From Anaerolineae bacterium (GTDB taxonomy: Bacteria > Chloroflexota > Anaerolineae > Anaerolineales > Villigracilaceae): DNA of 11,921 nt. The position numbers and the translations under genes are program-made. The stretch spans positions 1 to 11,921 of the forward strand of contig RFJH01000059.1 of NCBI GenBank assembly GCA_003694975.1, written 5' to 3'. The notes under the pieces were generated by a model that saw nothing but the letters and a program-made list of their open reading frames with translations, did not search any database and was not told the origin of the DNA. Below, piece by piece: positions 6,283-11,921 of the stretch (positions are counted from its first letter, which is position 1; each line of letters opens with the position of its first letter).

Positions 6283-7245
6283 ATGTTCAACATCATCCTG
6301 ATCGGTGGAGGAATCCTCGTCCTGATTTTGCTGATTGTTGGCGTGGTTGTTTCCGCGACCAGCGAGCGCGCCCTCGTCGAAGAGCGCCTGAAGCAATATC
6401 TTGACGAGGAAAGCGATGAAGCGCTCGCCAGAGCGCGCGCCGAATCGACCGCTCTCACCGAATGGATGGAGCGCCGCGTCTCTCGCTCCTCGTTTGGCGA
6501 ACGCATCGCCCGCGAACTGGCGCGCGCCGATCTGAAACTCAAGGTCTCCGAATACATTGCTCTCATTGTCATCACCACTATCGTTGGGGCGGTGCTGGCT
6601 GCCTTTCTCGGCGGCTGGGATATCATCTCTGCTGCCATTGGAGGTGTTGCCGGTTTCTTCCTGCCGCGTCTCTACGTGAAGCGCCAGCAACGGCAACGCC
6701 TGATTCGCTTCAACGACCAGTTGCCAGATATGCTCAACCTGATGGTCAACGGCGTTCGCGCCGGTTATTCCACCATGCAGGCCATCGAAGCCGCCAGCAG
6801 GGAAATGCCCTCTCCCATGAGCGAGGAACTCCATCGCGTTGTACAGGAAATGCAACTGGGTATCCCCATGGAGCGTGCCCTGGACAATCTCCTGCGGCGC
6901 ATCCCCAGCGATGACCTGGATTTCGTTATCACCGCCATCAACGTCCAGCGGGAGGTCGGTGGCAACCTGGCAGAAATCCTGGATACCATCGCCTATACCA
7001 TTCGCGAACGCGTCCGCATCAAGGGCGAAATCCGCGTCTTGACCGCCCAGGTGAGGACCTCCGGCACCATCCTCTCCCTCATCCCCGTCTTCCTGACCCT
7101 CATCCTGTGGTTCCTGAATCGCCAATACCTGATGACCTTCTTCGAGAGAAGTGTGCTTTGCGGAGCCATCGCGCTTGGCATCGCCGTCATCCTGATCATA
7201 TCCGGCTACTACGCCATGATGCGTATCGCAGATATCGAGGTGTAA
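6283..7245 (+). CDS. tadB: Tad pilus inner-membrane platform protein TadB
   Basis: A 320-residue membrane protein of the T2SSF (GspF-like) family. Hydrophobic segments are seen at about 4-25, 91-109, 112-128, 260-279 and 291-313. The cytoplasmic helical bundle between the second and third membrane groups holds the T2SSF signature (DQLPDMLNLMVNGVRAGYS, then MERALDNLLRRIPSDDLDF and REVGGNLAEILDTIA). It forms the platform that passes pilins from the membrane to the growing pilus, together with TadC. The ATG is preceded by GAGG only 3 bases away, so initiation may depend on coupling with tadA, which ends 12 bases upstream. TadC starts 1 base after its stop. Confidence 0.93.
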   Translation: MFNIILIGGGILVLILLIVGVVVSATSERALVEERLKQYLDEESDEALARARAESTALTEWMERRVSRSSFGERIARELARADLKLKVSEYIALIVITTIVGAVLAAFLGGWDIISAAIGGVAGFFLPRLYVKRQQRQRLIRFNDQLPDMLNLMVNGVRAGYSTMQAIEAASREMPSPMSEELHRVVQEMQLGIPMERALDNLLRRIPSDDLDFVITAINVQREVGGNLAEILDTIAYTIRERVRIKGEIRVLTAQVRTSGTILSLIPVFLTLILWFLNRQYLMTFFERSVLCGAIALGIAVILIISGYYAMMRIADIEV

Positions 7246-7246
7246 G

Positions 7247-8197
7247 ATGCTGACCTGGATTATTCTCGGCGTCATCATCCTTGGCCTGGCCATCGCGCTC
7301 ATCGTCGTCGGAGGGCGCTTCTCGCAAGAAGAAGAGCAGGACCCTCTGCAGGCGCGCCTGGCCGAGTTCGCCCAAAGCGGGGAAGTGGCCACGCTGGAGG
7401 AGATTGAACTCTCCCAGCCGTTGCGCGATCGCATCATCATTCCCCTCTTGCGGCGCATTGGTGAGTTCTCGACGCGCTTCACCCCTCAAAGACTGATCCA
7501 GGAAACCGAACACAAACTGGAGATGGCGGGCAACCCCCTGCGCATCGATGCGGCCACCTTCCTCGCCTCCCGTTTTGTCCTTGCAGGCGCCTTCGGGGGA
7601 TTCCTGTTCCTCATCTTTACCATTTCCCCGGCCAAATGGCCTTTCTCCCGCCTTGTGCTCGTCGTCGGTATCTTCAGCCTGCTGGGATTCCTCTATCCCC
7701 AGATGTGGCTGCAGAGCAAAATCAACCGCCGCCAGAAAGATATCCGCAAAGCCATGCCGGACGCGCTCGATCTGCTGACTATCTGCGTGGAGGCCGGGCT
7801 TGGCTTTGACGCCGCCATGTCCAAAGTGGTCGAGAAGTGGGATACCGAACTCTCCATGGCCTTCGCCCGCGTCATCCGCGAGATTCAATTGGGGAAGACG
7901 CGCCGCGAAGCCCTGCGCGATATGGCCGACCGTATCGGCATCCCGGAATTGAGCAGTTTCGTCGCTGCTATCATCCAGAGCGAACAACTGGGCGTGAGCC
8001 TGGCGAAAGTCCTTCGCATCCAGGCAGACCAGATGCGCATCCGCCGCCGCCAACACGCCGAGGAGGAGGCCCACAAAGCGCCGGTCAAGATGATCCTCCC
8101 CATGGCTCTCCTCATCTTCCCATCCATCCTGATCATCTTGCTCACCCCGGCCATGCTGCGCCTGGTCTGGACTCTGGCTCCACTCTTCGGGGGATAA
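7247..8197 (+). CDS. tadC: Tad pilus inner-membrane platform protein TadC
   Basis: A 316-residue paralogue of TadB, also of the T2SSF family. Predicted membrane segments lie at about 3-23, 106-126, 134-155 and 280-303. The cytoplasmic core has the typical MPDALDLLTICVEAGLGFDAA segment and SSFVAAIIQSEQLGVSLAKVLR. The C-terminal part KAPVKMILPMALLIFPSILIILL is the conserved TadC ending. The start codon lies 1 base after the tadB stop (TAAGATG) without its own clear ribosome binding site, so translation is probably coupled. It is the last pilus gene in the window. No prepilin peptidase or minor pilin genes follow. Confidence 0.93.
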   Translation: MLTWIILGVIILGLAIALIVVGGRFSQEEEQDPLQARLAEFAQSGEVATLEEIELSQPLRDRIIIPLLRRIGEFSTRFTPQRLIQETEHKLEMAGNPLRIDAATFLASRFVLAGAFGGFLFLIFTISPAKWPFSRLVLVVGIFSLLGFLYPQMWLQSKINRRQKDIRKAMPDALDLLTICVEAGLGFDAAMSKVVEKWDTELSMAFARVIREIQLGKTRREALRDMADRIGIPELSSFVAAIIQSEQLGVSLAKVLRIQADQMRIRRRQHAEEEAHKAPVKMILPMALLIFPSILIILLTPAMLRLVWTLAPLFGG

Positions 8198-8204
8198 CGT
8201 CTCT

Positions 8205-8993
8205 GTGCAGCATCACGAGGCCCACTGGCTGTTTCGCGTCTACGCTTACATCTGGGACGGGGTAGACTGGCTGTTCCCTCCCACCTGTGGAGGGTGCAAC
8301 CGCGCAGGATACCGCTGGTGTCCTTCGTGCGCCGATGAGACTCACCCCCTCACCGGCCCTCTCTGCGAAATCTGCGGCATCCCGCTTCCATCGCCGGGAC
8401 TGTGCACCGCCTGCAAGAGGGAACGTCCCGCTTTCCGGGCGCTCCGTTCCTGGAGCGCTTTTCAGGGGCCGCTTCGTAATGCCATCCTGCTCATGAAGTA
8501 CCGCTTCGATCTCGGCCTCGTCTGTGCCTTGACCGAAGCGATGCTCCCCTTTCTAAACGCCCTTCCCTGGCCTGTAGACCTGGTCATACCTGTCCCCTTG
8601 AGCGAACGGCGCTATAAGGAACGAGGGTATAATCAGGCCGAATTGATCGCTCGCTCTCTGGCGCTGGCCAGGGGCTGGGAATGCCGACCCGAAACGCTCG
8701 TCCGGGCACGGGACACGCTCTCACAGGTCGGTCTTTCCGCAAAGGAGCGGCGCGAGAACGTGCGCGGCGCGTTCCGGGCCGATGAGGCACACGTCAGGGG
8801 ACGCAGCGTCCTGCTGGTGGATGATGTCGCCACCACGGGCGCCACCCTCTCTGCCTGTGCCCAGGCGCTGCTCGATGGAGGGGCAACCGAAGTCTATGCC
8901 CTGACCCTCGCCCGTGCCTTGCCGGCGCACATCCCCGGTCACCCCTTGCATGATTTCGAACCCCACTCCACTACACCCATTAAGGAGGTATGA
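8205..8993 (+). CDS. ComF family phosphoribosyltransferase-like protein
   Basis: A 262-residue ComF-type protein. The N-terminal part carries four CxxC pairs: Cys28/31, Cys39/42, Cys54/57 and Cys67/70, expected to hold zinc. The C-terminal phosphoribosyltransferase domain has IPVPLSERRYKERGYNQAELIA and the PRPP-binding motif VLLVDDVATTGATL (about 202-215). ComF in Gram-positive bacteria takes part in DNA uptake, but many family members sit in non-competent bacteria and their role is open. The GTG start lies 7 bases after the tadC stop with GGGGGA (8189-8194) 10 bases upstream. No better start is seen, though the exact start is less certain than for the other genes. The stop TGA overlaps the ATG of hpf by one base. 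Position behind tadC suggests cotranscription with the pilus genes. Confidence 0.9.
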   Translation: MQHHEAHWLFRVYAYIWDGVDWLFPPTCGGCNRAGYRWCPSCADETHPLTGPLCEICGIPLPSPGLCTACKRERPAFRALRSWSAFQGPLRNAILLMKYRFDLGLVCALTEAMLPFLNALPWPVDLVIPVPLSERRYKERGYNQAELIARSLALARGWECRPETLVRARDTLSQVGLSAKERRENVRGAFRADEAHVRGRSVLLVDDVATTGATLSACAQALLDGGATEVYALTLARALPAHIPGHPLHDFEPHSTTPIKEV

Positions 8994-9553
8994 TGTCCGG
9001 CCGAGTGCAAATCTTCACCCGCAACCTGGAACTCACCGAGCGCATCGAAACCTACGTCAACAAGAAAGCAGCCAAACTGGATCGTTTCTTGCGTGGCATT
9101 GAAGAAACGCGCGTGGATCTGGCCTATGCCAAATCGGCGCGCAACGCCGCCGACCGCCAGGTCGCCCAGATCACCGTGCGTGGTAAGGGTTTCCTCCTGC
9201 GTGCCGAGGAACGCGCCGATGATATCTTCGCCGCTTTCGACGCCGCCATGGACAAAATCCAACGCCGCATCGAACGCTTTAAAGGCAAACGCTATCGCTC
9301 GCGCGGCGAGGGCCGTGCTGCTGAAGCCCAGACCGCCCTGGCCGAAGAATTCGCCGAGGAAGAAGAAACCCCCATTGTGCGCCGCAAACGCTTCACCCTG
9401 ACCCCCATGAACGAAGCCGAGGCCATTGAGCAAATGCAACTCCTCGGCCACGACAATTTCTTCATTTTCTACAACGCCGAGACCAACGCCATCAACGTCC
9501 TCTACCGCAGGCGTGATGGCACTTATGGCCTGATCGAGCCGGAACTCGGCTGA
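8993..9553 (+). CDS. hpf: Long-form ribosome hibernation promoting factor (HPF/RaiA)
   Basis: A 186-residue long HPF. Residues about 4-100 are the ribosome-binding S30AE domain (VQIFTRNLELTERIETYVNK through AFDAAMDKIQRRIERFKGKR), with many basic residues. A charged, Glu/Ala-rich linker (about 104-127) leads to the C-terminal dimerisation domain (IVRRKRFTLTPMNEAEAIEQMQLLGHDNFFIFYNAET to the end). Long HPF joins 70S ribosomes into inactive 100S dimers when growth slows. A consensus AAGGAGGT (8982-8989) precedes two adjacent start codons, ATG 8990 and ATG 8993. I prefer 8993, which gives the better though still short spacing and overlaps the comF stop as TGATG. A strong ribosome binding site inside an operon suggests it is made at higher level than its neighbours. 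Confidence 0.95.
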   Translation: MSGRVQIFTRNLELTERIETYVNKKAAKLDRFLRGIEETRVDLAYAKSARNAADRQVAQITVRGKGFLLRAEERADDIFAAFDAAMDKIQRRIERFKGKRYRSRGEGRAAEAQTALAEEFAEEEETPIVRRKRFTLTPMNEAEAIEQMQLLGHDNFFIFYNAETNAINVLYRRRDGTYGLIEPELG

Positions 9554-9580
9554 GCCTTCCCAAAAACGAAAGACAACCCC

Positions 9581-10219
9581 ATGGAAGAACCCCTGGATTT
9601 CGACGATTTCCTGAGCGAGGAAGACCTCGAACGCATCGGCATAGACCTCCCGACCATTGAAGAGGCGGTGACCACCATGCTGCGCGCTTTCGGCGAGCGA
9701 CCGGAGCGCGAGGGATTGCGCAACACGCCCCGCCGCGTGGCGCGCATGTACGCCGAACTCCTGTGCGGCTACCGCGTGGACCCCAAAGAGATGATCAACG
9801 GCGCTCTGTTCAACATCACGTATGACGAAATGGTCATCGTGCGCGATATCGAGTTTTACAGTTTATGCGAACATCACATGCTGCCTTTCATCGGGCGGGC
9901 GCACGTGGCCTACATCCCCAACGGTAAAGTGATCGGTCTCTCGAAAATCCCCCGCATCGTGGATATGTTCGCCCGCCGTCTTCAGGTGCAGGAACGCATG
10001 ACGCGCCAGATCGCCGATTTCATCCGTGATCTCCTCCATCCCCAGGGCGTGGCCGTCGTCGTCGAGGCGCTGCATCTGTGCGCCATCATGCGCGGTGTAA
10101 AGAAGCACGGCGCCCGTATGACCACCTCCGCCATGCACGGCGCCTTCCGCGCCAACCTGGCGACCCGGCAGGAATTCCTGGAGAACATTGCCCGCGGCGC
10201 GTCCCCGCTGCAAATCTGA
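9581..10219 (+). CDS. folE: GTP cyclohydrolase I
   Basis: A 212-residue type I GTP cyclohydrolase, which makes 7,8-dihydroneopterin triphosphate from GTP for folate and related pterins. Zinc ligands Cys96 and His99 lie in SLCEHHMLPFIG and Cys167 in HLCAIMRGVKK. Other conserved parts are GLRNTPRRVARMY, HVAYIPNGKVIGLSKIPRIVDMFARRLQVQERM and TTSAMHGAF. The N-terminal 25 residues are acidic and variable, as is common. No strong ribosome binding site precedes the ATG, which follows hpf by 27 bases. The gene ends against a GC-rich hairpin and converges on folB, the next enzyme family of the pathway, on the opposite strand. Confidence 0.97.
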   Translation: MEEPLDFDDFLSEEDLERIGIDLPTIEEAVTTMLRAFGERPEREGLRNTPRRVARMYAELLCGYRVDPKEMINGALFNITYDEMVIVRDIEFYSLCEHHMLPFIGRAHVAYIPNGKVIGLSKIPRIVDMFARRLQVQERMTRQIADFIRDLLHPQGVAVVVEALHLCAIMRGVKKHGARMTTSAMHGAFRANLATRQEFLENIARGASPLQI

Positions 10220-10248
10220 CGGCGAGACATCTCCCCCTCCCTCACCTC

Positions 10249-10276
10249 CCCGGCCCGAACCCGACCTCGGGCCGGG
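10249..10276. terminator. GC-rich hairpin between convergent folE and folB
   Basis: CCCGGCCCGA (10249-10258) and TCGGGCCGGG (10267-10276) form a perfect 10-bp stem with an 8-base loop, located between the two convergent stop codons. There is no clear T tract on either side, so it is not a textbook intrinsic terminator. It may still stop or protect transcripts from both directions. Confidence 0.55.
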
Positions 10277-10283
10277 TGACCGT

Positions 10284-10634
10284 TTAAGAGCGTTCGATCT
10301 CCACCCCGACCGCGTCCACGCCCGGCACCGCTCCGGGCTTCTCCACCCGCACCCGCACGCGCGCCACCCCTTCCACGTCCAGGCACAGGCGCGCCACGTC
10401 CTCGGCCAGCGCCTCGACCGTGAAGCGCCGCGCCGCCTCCACATGAGCGCGCACCCGCTCCGCAACGGCTGCGTAGTCCACGCCGCCCGCCAGGTCGTCC
10501 GTCGCGGCGACGTGATGCAGGTCGGTGAACAGGGTGATGTGCAGGACGATCTCCTGTGCCTTCTCTCGTTCGTGAGGATAGACGCCGATAATCGTCCGCA
10601 CGCGCAGACCTTGCAGGAAAATGCAATCGGTCAT
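10284..10634 (-). CDS. folB: Dihydroneopterin aldolase
   Basis: A 116-residue aldolase that cleaves 7,8-dihydroneopterin to 6-hydroxymethyl-dihydropterin and glycolaldehyde in folate synthesis. The start MTDCIFLQGLRVRTIIGVYPHEREKAQ is characteristic. Candidate active-site residues are Glu22, Tyr54 (GVDYAAVAERV) and Lys99 in RVRVEKPGAV, which correspond well to the Glu22, Tyr54 and Lys100 known from the family. ATG 10634 is chosen because on the minus strand GGAG lies 6 bases before it. Longer in-frame starts would overlap the integrase gene and add a Pro-rich, unrelated tail. It lies 34 bases downstream of the integrase stop on the same strand with no evident terminator between, so it may be cotranscribed with the integrase or have its own unseen promoter within that gene. 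Confidence 0.9.
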   Translation of the reverse strand: MTDCIFLQGLRVRTIIGVYPHEREKAQEIVLHITLFTDLHHVAATDDLAGGVDYAAVAERVRAHVEAARRFTVEALAEDVARLCLDVEGVARVRVRVEKPGAVPGVDAVGVEIERS

Positions 10635-10657
10635 TTCGGGCTCCAAGGGTGGCTTAA

Positions 10658-10670
10658 GAGGCTTCGCCTC
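10658..10670 (-). repeat. Mini-hairpin at the integrase stop codon
   Basis: On the minus strand GAGGC-GAA-GCCTC folds into a 5-bp stem with a 3-base GAA loop. It contains the GCGAAGC motif known for unusually stable DNA mini-hairpins. It begins inside the integrase stop codon (10669-10671) and lies 23 bases before folB. There is no T tract, so a terminator role is doubtful; it may stabilise the transcript 3' end or be chance. Confidence 0.4.
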
Positions 10671-11673
10671 ATTCATCGTCCAGGGGACTGCGGACGGCGA
10701 GTCCGCCACGCTGCAGGACGTGGGTGTAGATCATCGTAGTGCGGACATCTTTGTGACCAAGGAGTTCCTGGACGGTGCGGATATCGTAATGAGCCTCGAG
10801 GAGATGGGTTGCGAAGGAGTGACGCAAGGTGTGAGGCGTAACGTGCTTGTCAATATTGGCCAGGCGGGCCGCAGTGCGCACAGCCCGTTGAACCACAGAG
10901 GGATTCAGGTGATGGCGGCGCAGGCCCGCATTGCCTTTCTCTTTCCCCACAGGCGAGGGCGAGCGAGGGTCACGCGAGAGACGTTTGGAGGGGAAAAGAT
11001 ACTGCCACGCCCACTCTTTTGCAGCGGCGGGATATTTGGCGGCGAGGGCGTCGGGAAGGTAGACTTCACCCAAACCGGCGGCCAGGTCCTCCTGATGAAT
11101 GGCGTAGACGCGCGACATGTGTTCGCGCAGCGGCCGGACCAGGCTCTTGGGTAGCAAGGTCACGCGATCTTTTTCGCCCTTCCCATCGCGGACGGTGATG
11201 GTACAGTATTCGAAATCAATGTCCTTGATGCGCAAACGCAGGCATTCCATCAGGCGCAGGCCGGAGCCGTAGAGGAGTTGGGCGACGAGTTTAGGGACGC
11301 CTTCCATGCATGCCAGAAGGCGTTGGACTTCCGAGCGGGTAAGGACGGTGGGGATACGTTGGGGGCGTCTGGCGCGCACGGGGCGAATGGCTTCGGTGGG
11401 AATATCAATATTCAGCACCTCGCGGTAGAGGAAGAGCAACGCGCCCAGGGCTTGATTCTGCGTAGAGGCAGAAACGTTTTTCTCCACAGCGAGGTGGGTG
11501 AGGAAAGCGGCGATCTCGTGAACGCCCATTTCGCGCGGGTGGCGCTTGTTATGGAAAAGGATATAGCGGCGGATCCAATTCACGTAGGCCTGCTCGGTAC
11601 GGTAGGAATAGCGTTTGAGGCGCAAGGTCTCGCGAACGACATCGAGGAGTTTTCGGCGAGGAGAGGTGGACAT
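10669..11673 (-). CDS. Integron-integrase-type (IntI-like) tyrosine recombinase
   Basis: A complete 334-residue tyrosine recombinase. The N-terminal SAM-like DNA-binding domain (about 7-95) contains YSYRTEQAYVNWIRRYILFH and SASTQNQALGALLFLYREVL. The catalytic domain has Arg140 (YGSGLRLMECLRLRIKDIDF), Lys165 (DGKGEKDR), His281 and Arg284 (TPHTLRHSFATHLL), His307 (LLGHKDVRTTMIYTHV) and nucleophile Tyr316, so it looks fully active. The part that sets IntI apart from XerC/D is present: VYLPDALAAKYPAAAKEWAWQYLFPS, DPRS and LRRHHLNPSVVQRAV (about 204-266), matching the extra domain of class 1 IntI from memory. The C-terminus GGLAVRSPLDDE also fits. Between DPRS and RRHH there are about 10 more residues (SPVGKEKGNAG region) than in IntI1. 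IntI enzymes recombine attC and attI sites to move gene cassettes. No consensus attI or attC is seen nearby. The start has only a weak ribosome binding site. Confidence 0.9.
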   Translation of the reverse strand: MSTSPRRKLLDVVRETLRLKRYSYRTEQAYVNWIRRYILFHNKRHPREMGVHEIAAFLTHLAVEKNVSASTQNQALGALLFLYREVLNIDIPTEAIRPVRARRPQRIPTVLTRSEVQRLLACMEGVPKLVAQLLYGSGLRLMECLRLRIKDIDFEYCTITVRDGKGEKDRVTLLPKSLVRPLREHMSRVYAIHQEDLAAGLGEVYLPDALAAKYPAAAKEWAWQYLFPSKRLSRDPRSPSPVGKEKGNAGLRRHHLNPSVVQRAVRTAARLANIDKHVTPHTLRHSFATHLLEAHYDIRTVQELLGHKDVRTTMIYTHVLQRGGLAVRSPLDDE

Positions 11674-11921
11674 TGTGTAATCGAATGGGCGAGGTGCTTA
11701 CAGGGATTGTTTTTTTTCGTGTTACCCTATTGACTTTCGTTTCGATTTGTTGTATTGTATAGGCAATGCAGGGAAAGGGTGAAAGATGTGCAAGGGCGTA
11801 TTTTTAGTATTATACTTCATTCTCGCCGTATAATGTGAGTTTAAAGGGTGCTACACGGCAAGAAGGCAAGAGAAGGTGAATTCTACGGGATAGGACGGCG
11901 ATTTTGCTGTCTAATTAATAG
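11674..11921. other. AT-richer non-coding region upstream of the integrase; possible attI location
   Basis: No gene is visible in these 248 bases. They contain a T8 run (11710-11717), TATAAT at 11829-11834 and TATACT at 11811-11816, both on the plus strand with poor -35 partners. On the minus strand TACAAT (11759-11754) is the best -10 candidate for the integrase but lacks a good -35. This is where a conventional integron would have attI. I find no exact GTTRRRY core on either strand; the nearest is GTTACCC (11721-11727), and there is no AAC at all on the plus strand. The window ends before any cassette-like gene could be seen. Confidence 0.5.
11730..11758 (+). promoter_or_regulatory. Candidate outward-facing promoter upstream of the integrase gene
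   Basis: TTGACT (11730-11735, five of six -35 positions) is followed after 17 bases by TATTGT (11753-11758, four of six -10 positions). It points away from the integrase, out of the window. In an integron this is the direction of the cassette promoter. No gene is visible downstream within the window, so its use is unproven. Confidence 0.35.

Noticed and set aside
5893..7482. A 529-residue minus-strand open frame across tadA-tadB-tadC
   Set aside because: It runs antisense through three conserved genes, is Asp/Gly/His-rich from reversed codon bias and matches nothing I know.
10635..10709. N-terminal extension of FolB by 25 residues
   Set aside because: It would overlap the integrase 3' end, adds a Pro-rich unrelated tail, and the internal ATG at 10634 has GGAG at proper spacing and gives the normal FolB length.
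10621..11154. A 177-residue plus-strand open frame opposite the integrase (and another at 11278-11733)
   Set aside because: Both are antisense to a complete IntI-type recombinase with all catalytic residues; their products show no recognisable features.
11697..11720. T8 run as an intrinsic terminator on the plus strand
   Set aside because: No stable stem precedes it, and no plus-strand gene is there to be terminated.
11825..11859. GCCGT/ACGGC inverted repeat as a possible attC-like fold
   Set aside because: Only five pairs with a 25-base loop and no IntI core sequences; likely chance.
1..11921. CRISPR array, tRNA, rRNA or insertion sequence ends
   Set aside because: No regularly spaced repeats, no tRNA-like cloverleaf or rRNA sequence and no transposase with terminal repeats were seen on reading both strands.

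Overview
The window looks like chromosomal DNA of a moderately GC-rich, probably monoderm bacterium. My best guess is Chloroflexota (Anaerolineae or a relative). The grounds are the style of the Flp/Tad pilus locus, the Flp pilin sequence (KEKG then QGLVEY), a pilus cluster with no secretin gene, and consensus AGGAGG ribosome binding sites with TATAAT -10 elements. This is an inference from protein style and was not tested by a search.

Layout. 2-178 is the tail of a gene that starts outside the window. 287-2051 is a two-component pair: a NarL/LuxR-type response regulator followed by a soluble DegS-like histidine kinase with an N-terminal coiled coil. 2038-2390 is a compact pilin unit. It holds two tandem TTAC-N6-GTAA dyads, a promoter, a leader hairpin, a 51-residue Flp pilin gene with a perfect Shine-Dalgarno sequence, and a strong intrinsic terminator. 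A second promoter then leads into 2488-8197, the pilus assembly genes cpaB, cpaE/tadZ (with a receiver domain), tadA/cpaF, tadB and tadC. They are tightly packed, with gaps of 1 to 44 bases. 8205-10219 carries three housekeeping genes in the same direction: a ComF-like phosphoribosyltransferase, a long-form ribosome hibernation factor (hpf) and GTP cyclohydrolase I (folE). A GC-rich hairpin separates folE from two convergent minus-strand genes: folB (dihydroneopterin aldolase) and a complete tyrosine recombinase of the integron-integrase (IntI) type. The last 248 bases are an AT-richer non-coding stretch upstream of the integrase.

How the parts fit together. The kinase and regulator probably control pilus production, because their genes lie directly upstream of the pilin and the tandem dyads sit about 62 and 79 bases before the predicted pilin transcription start, where an activator would bind. 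The terminator after flp would let the major pilin be made in excess over the assembly machine, which has its own promoter. TadA (ATPase), TadB/TadC (inner-membrane platform), CpaB and CpaE (localisation ATPase) form the core of the pilus motor. The prepilin peptidase, minor pilins (TadE/F/G) and secretin are not in this window. FolE and FolB belong to the same pterin/folate pathway.

The most unusual gene is the IntI-type integrase. It has all the catalytic residues and the IntI-specific extra region, but I see no consensus attI or attC core site around it within the window.
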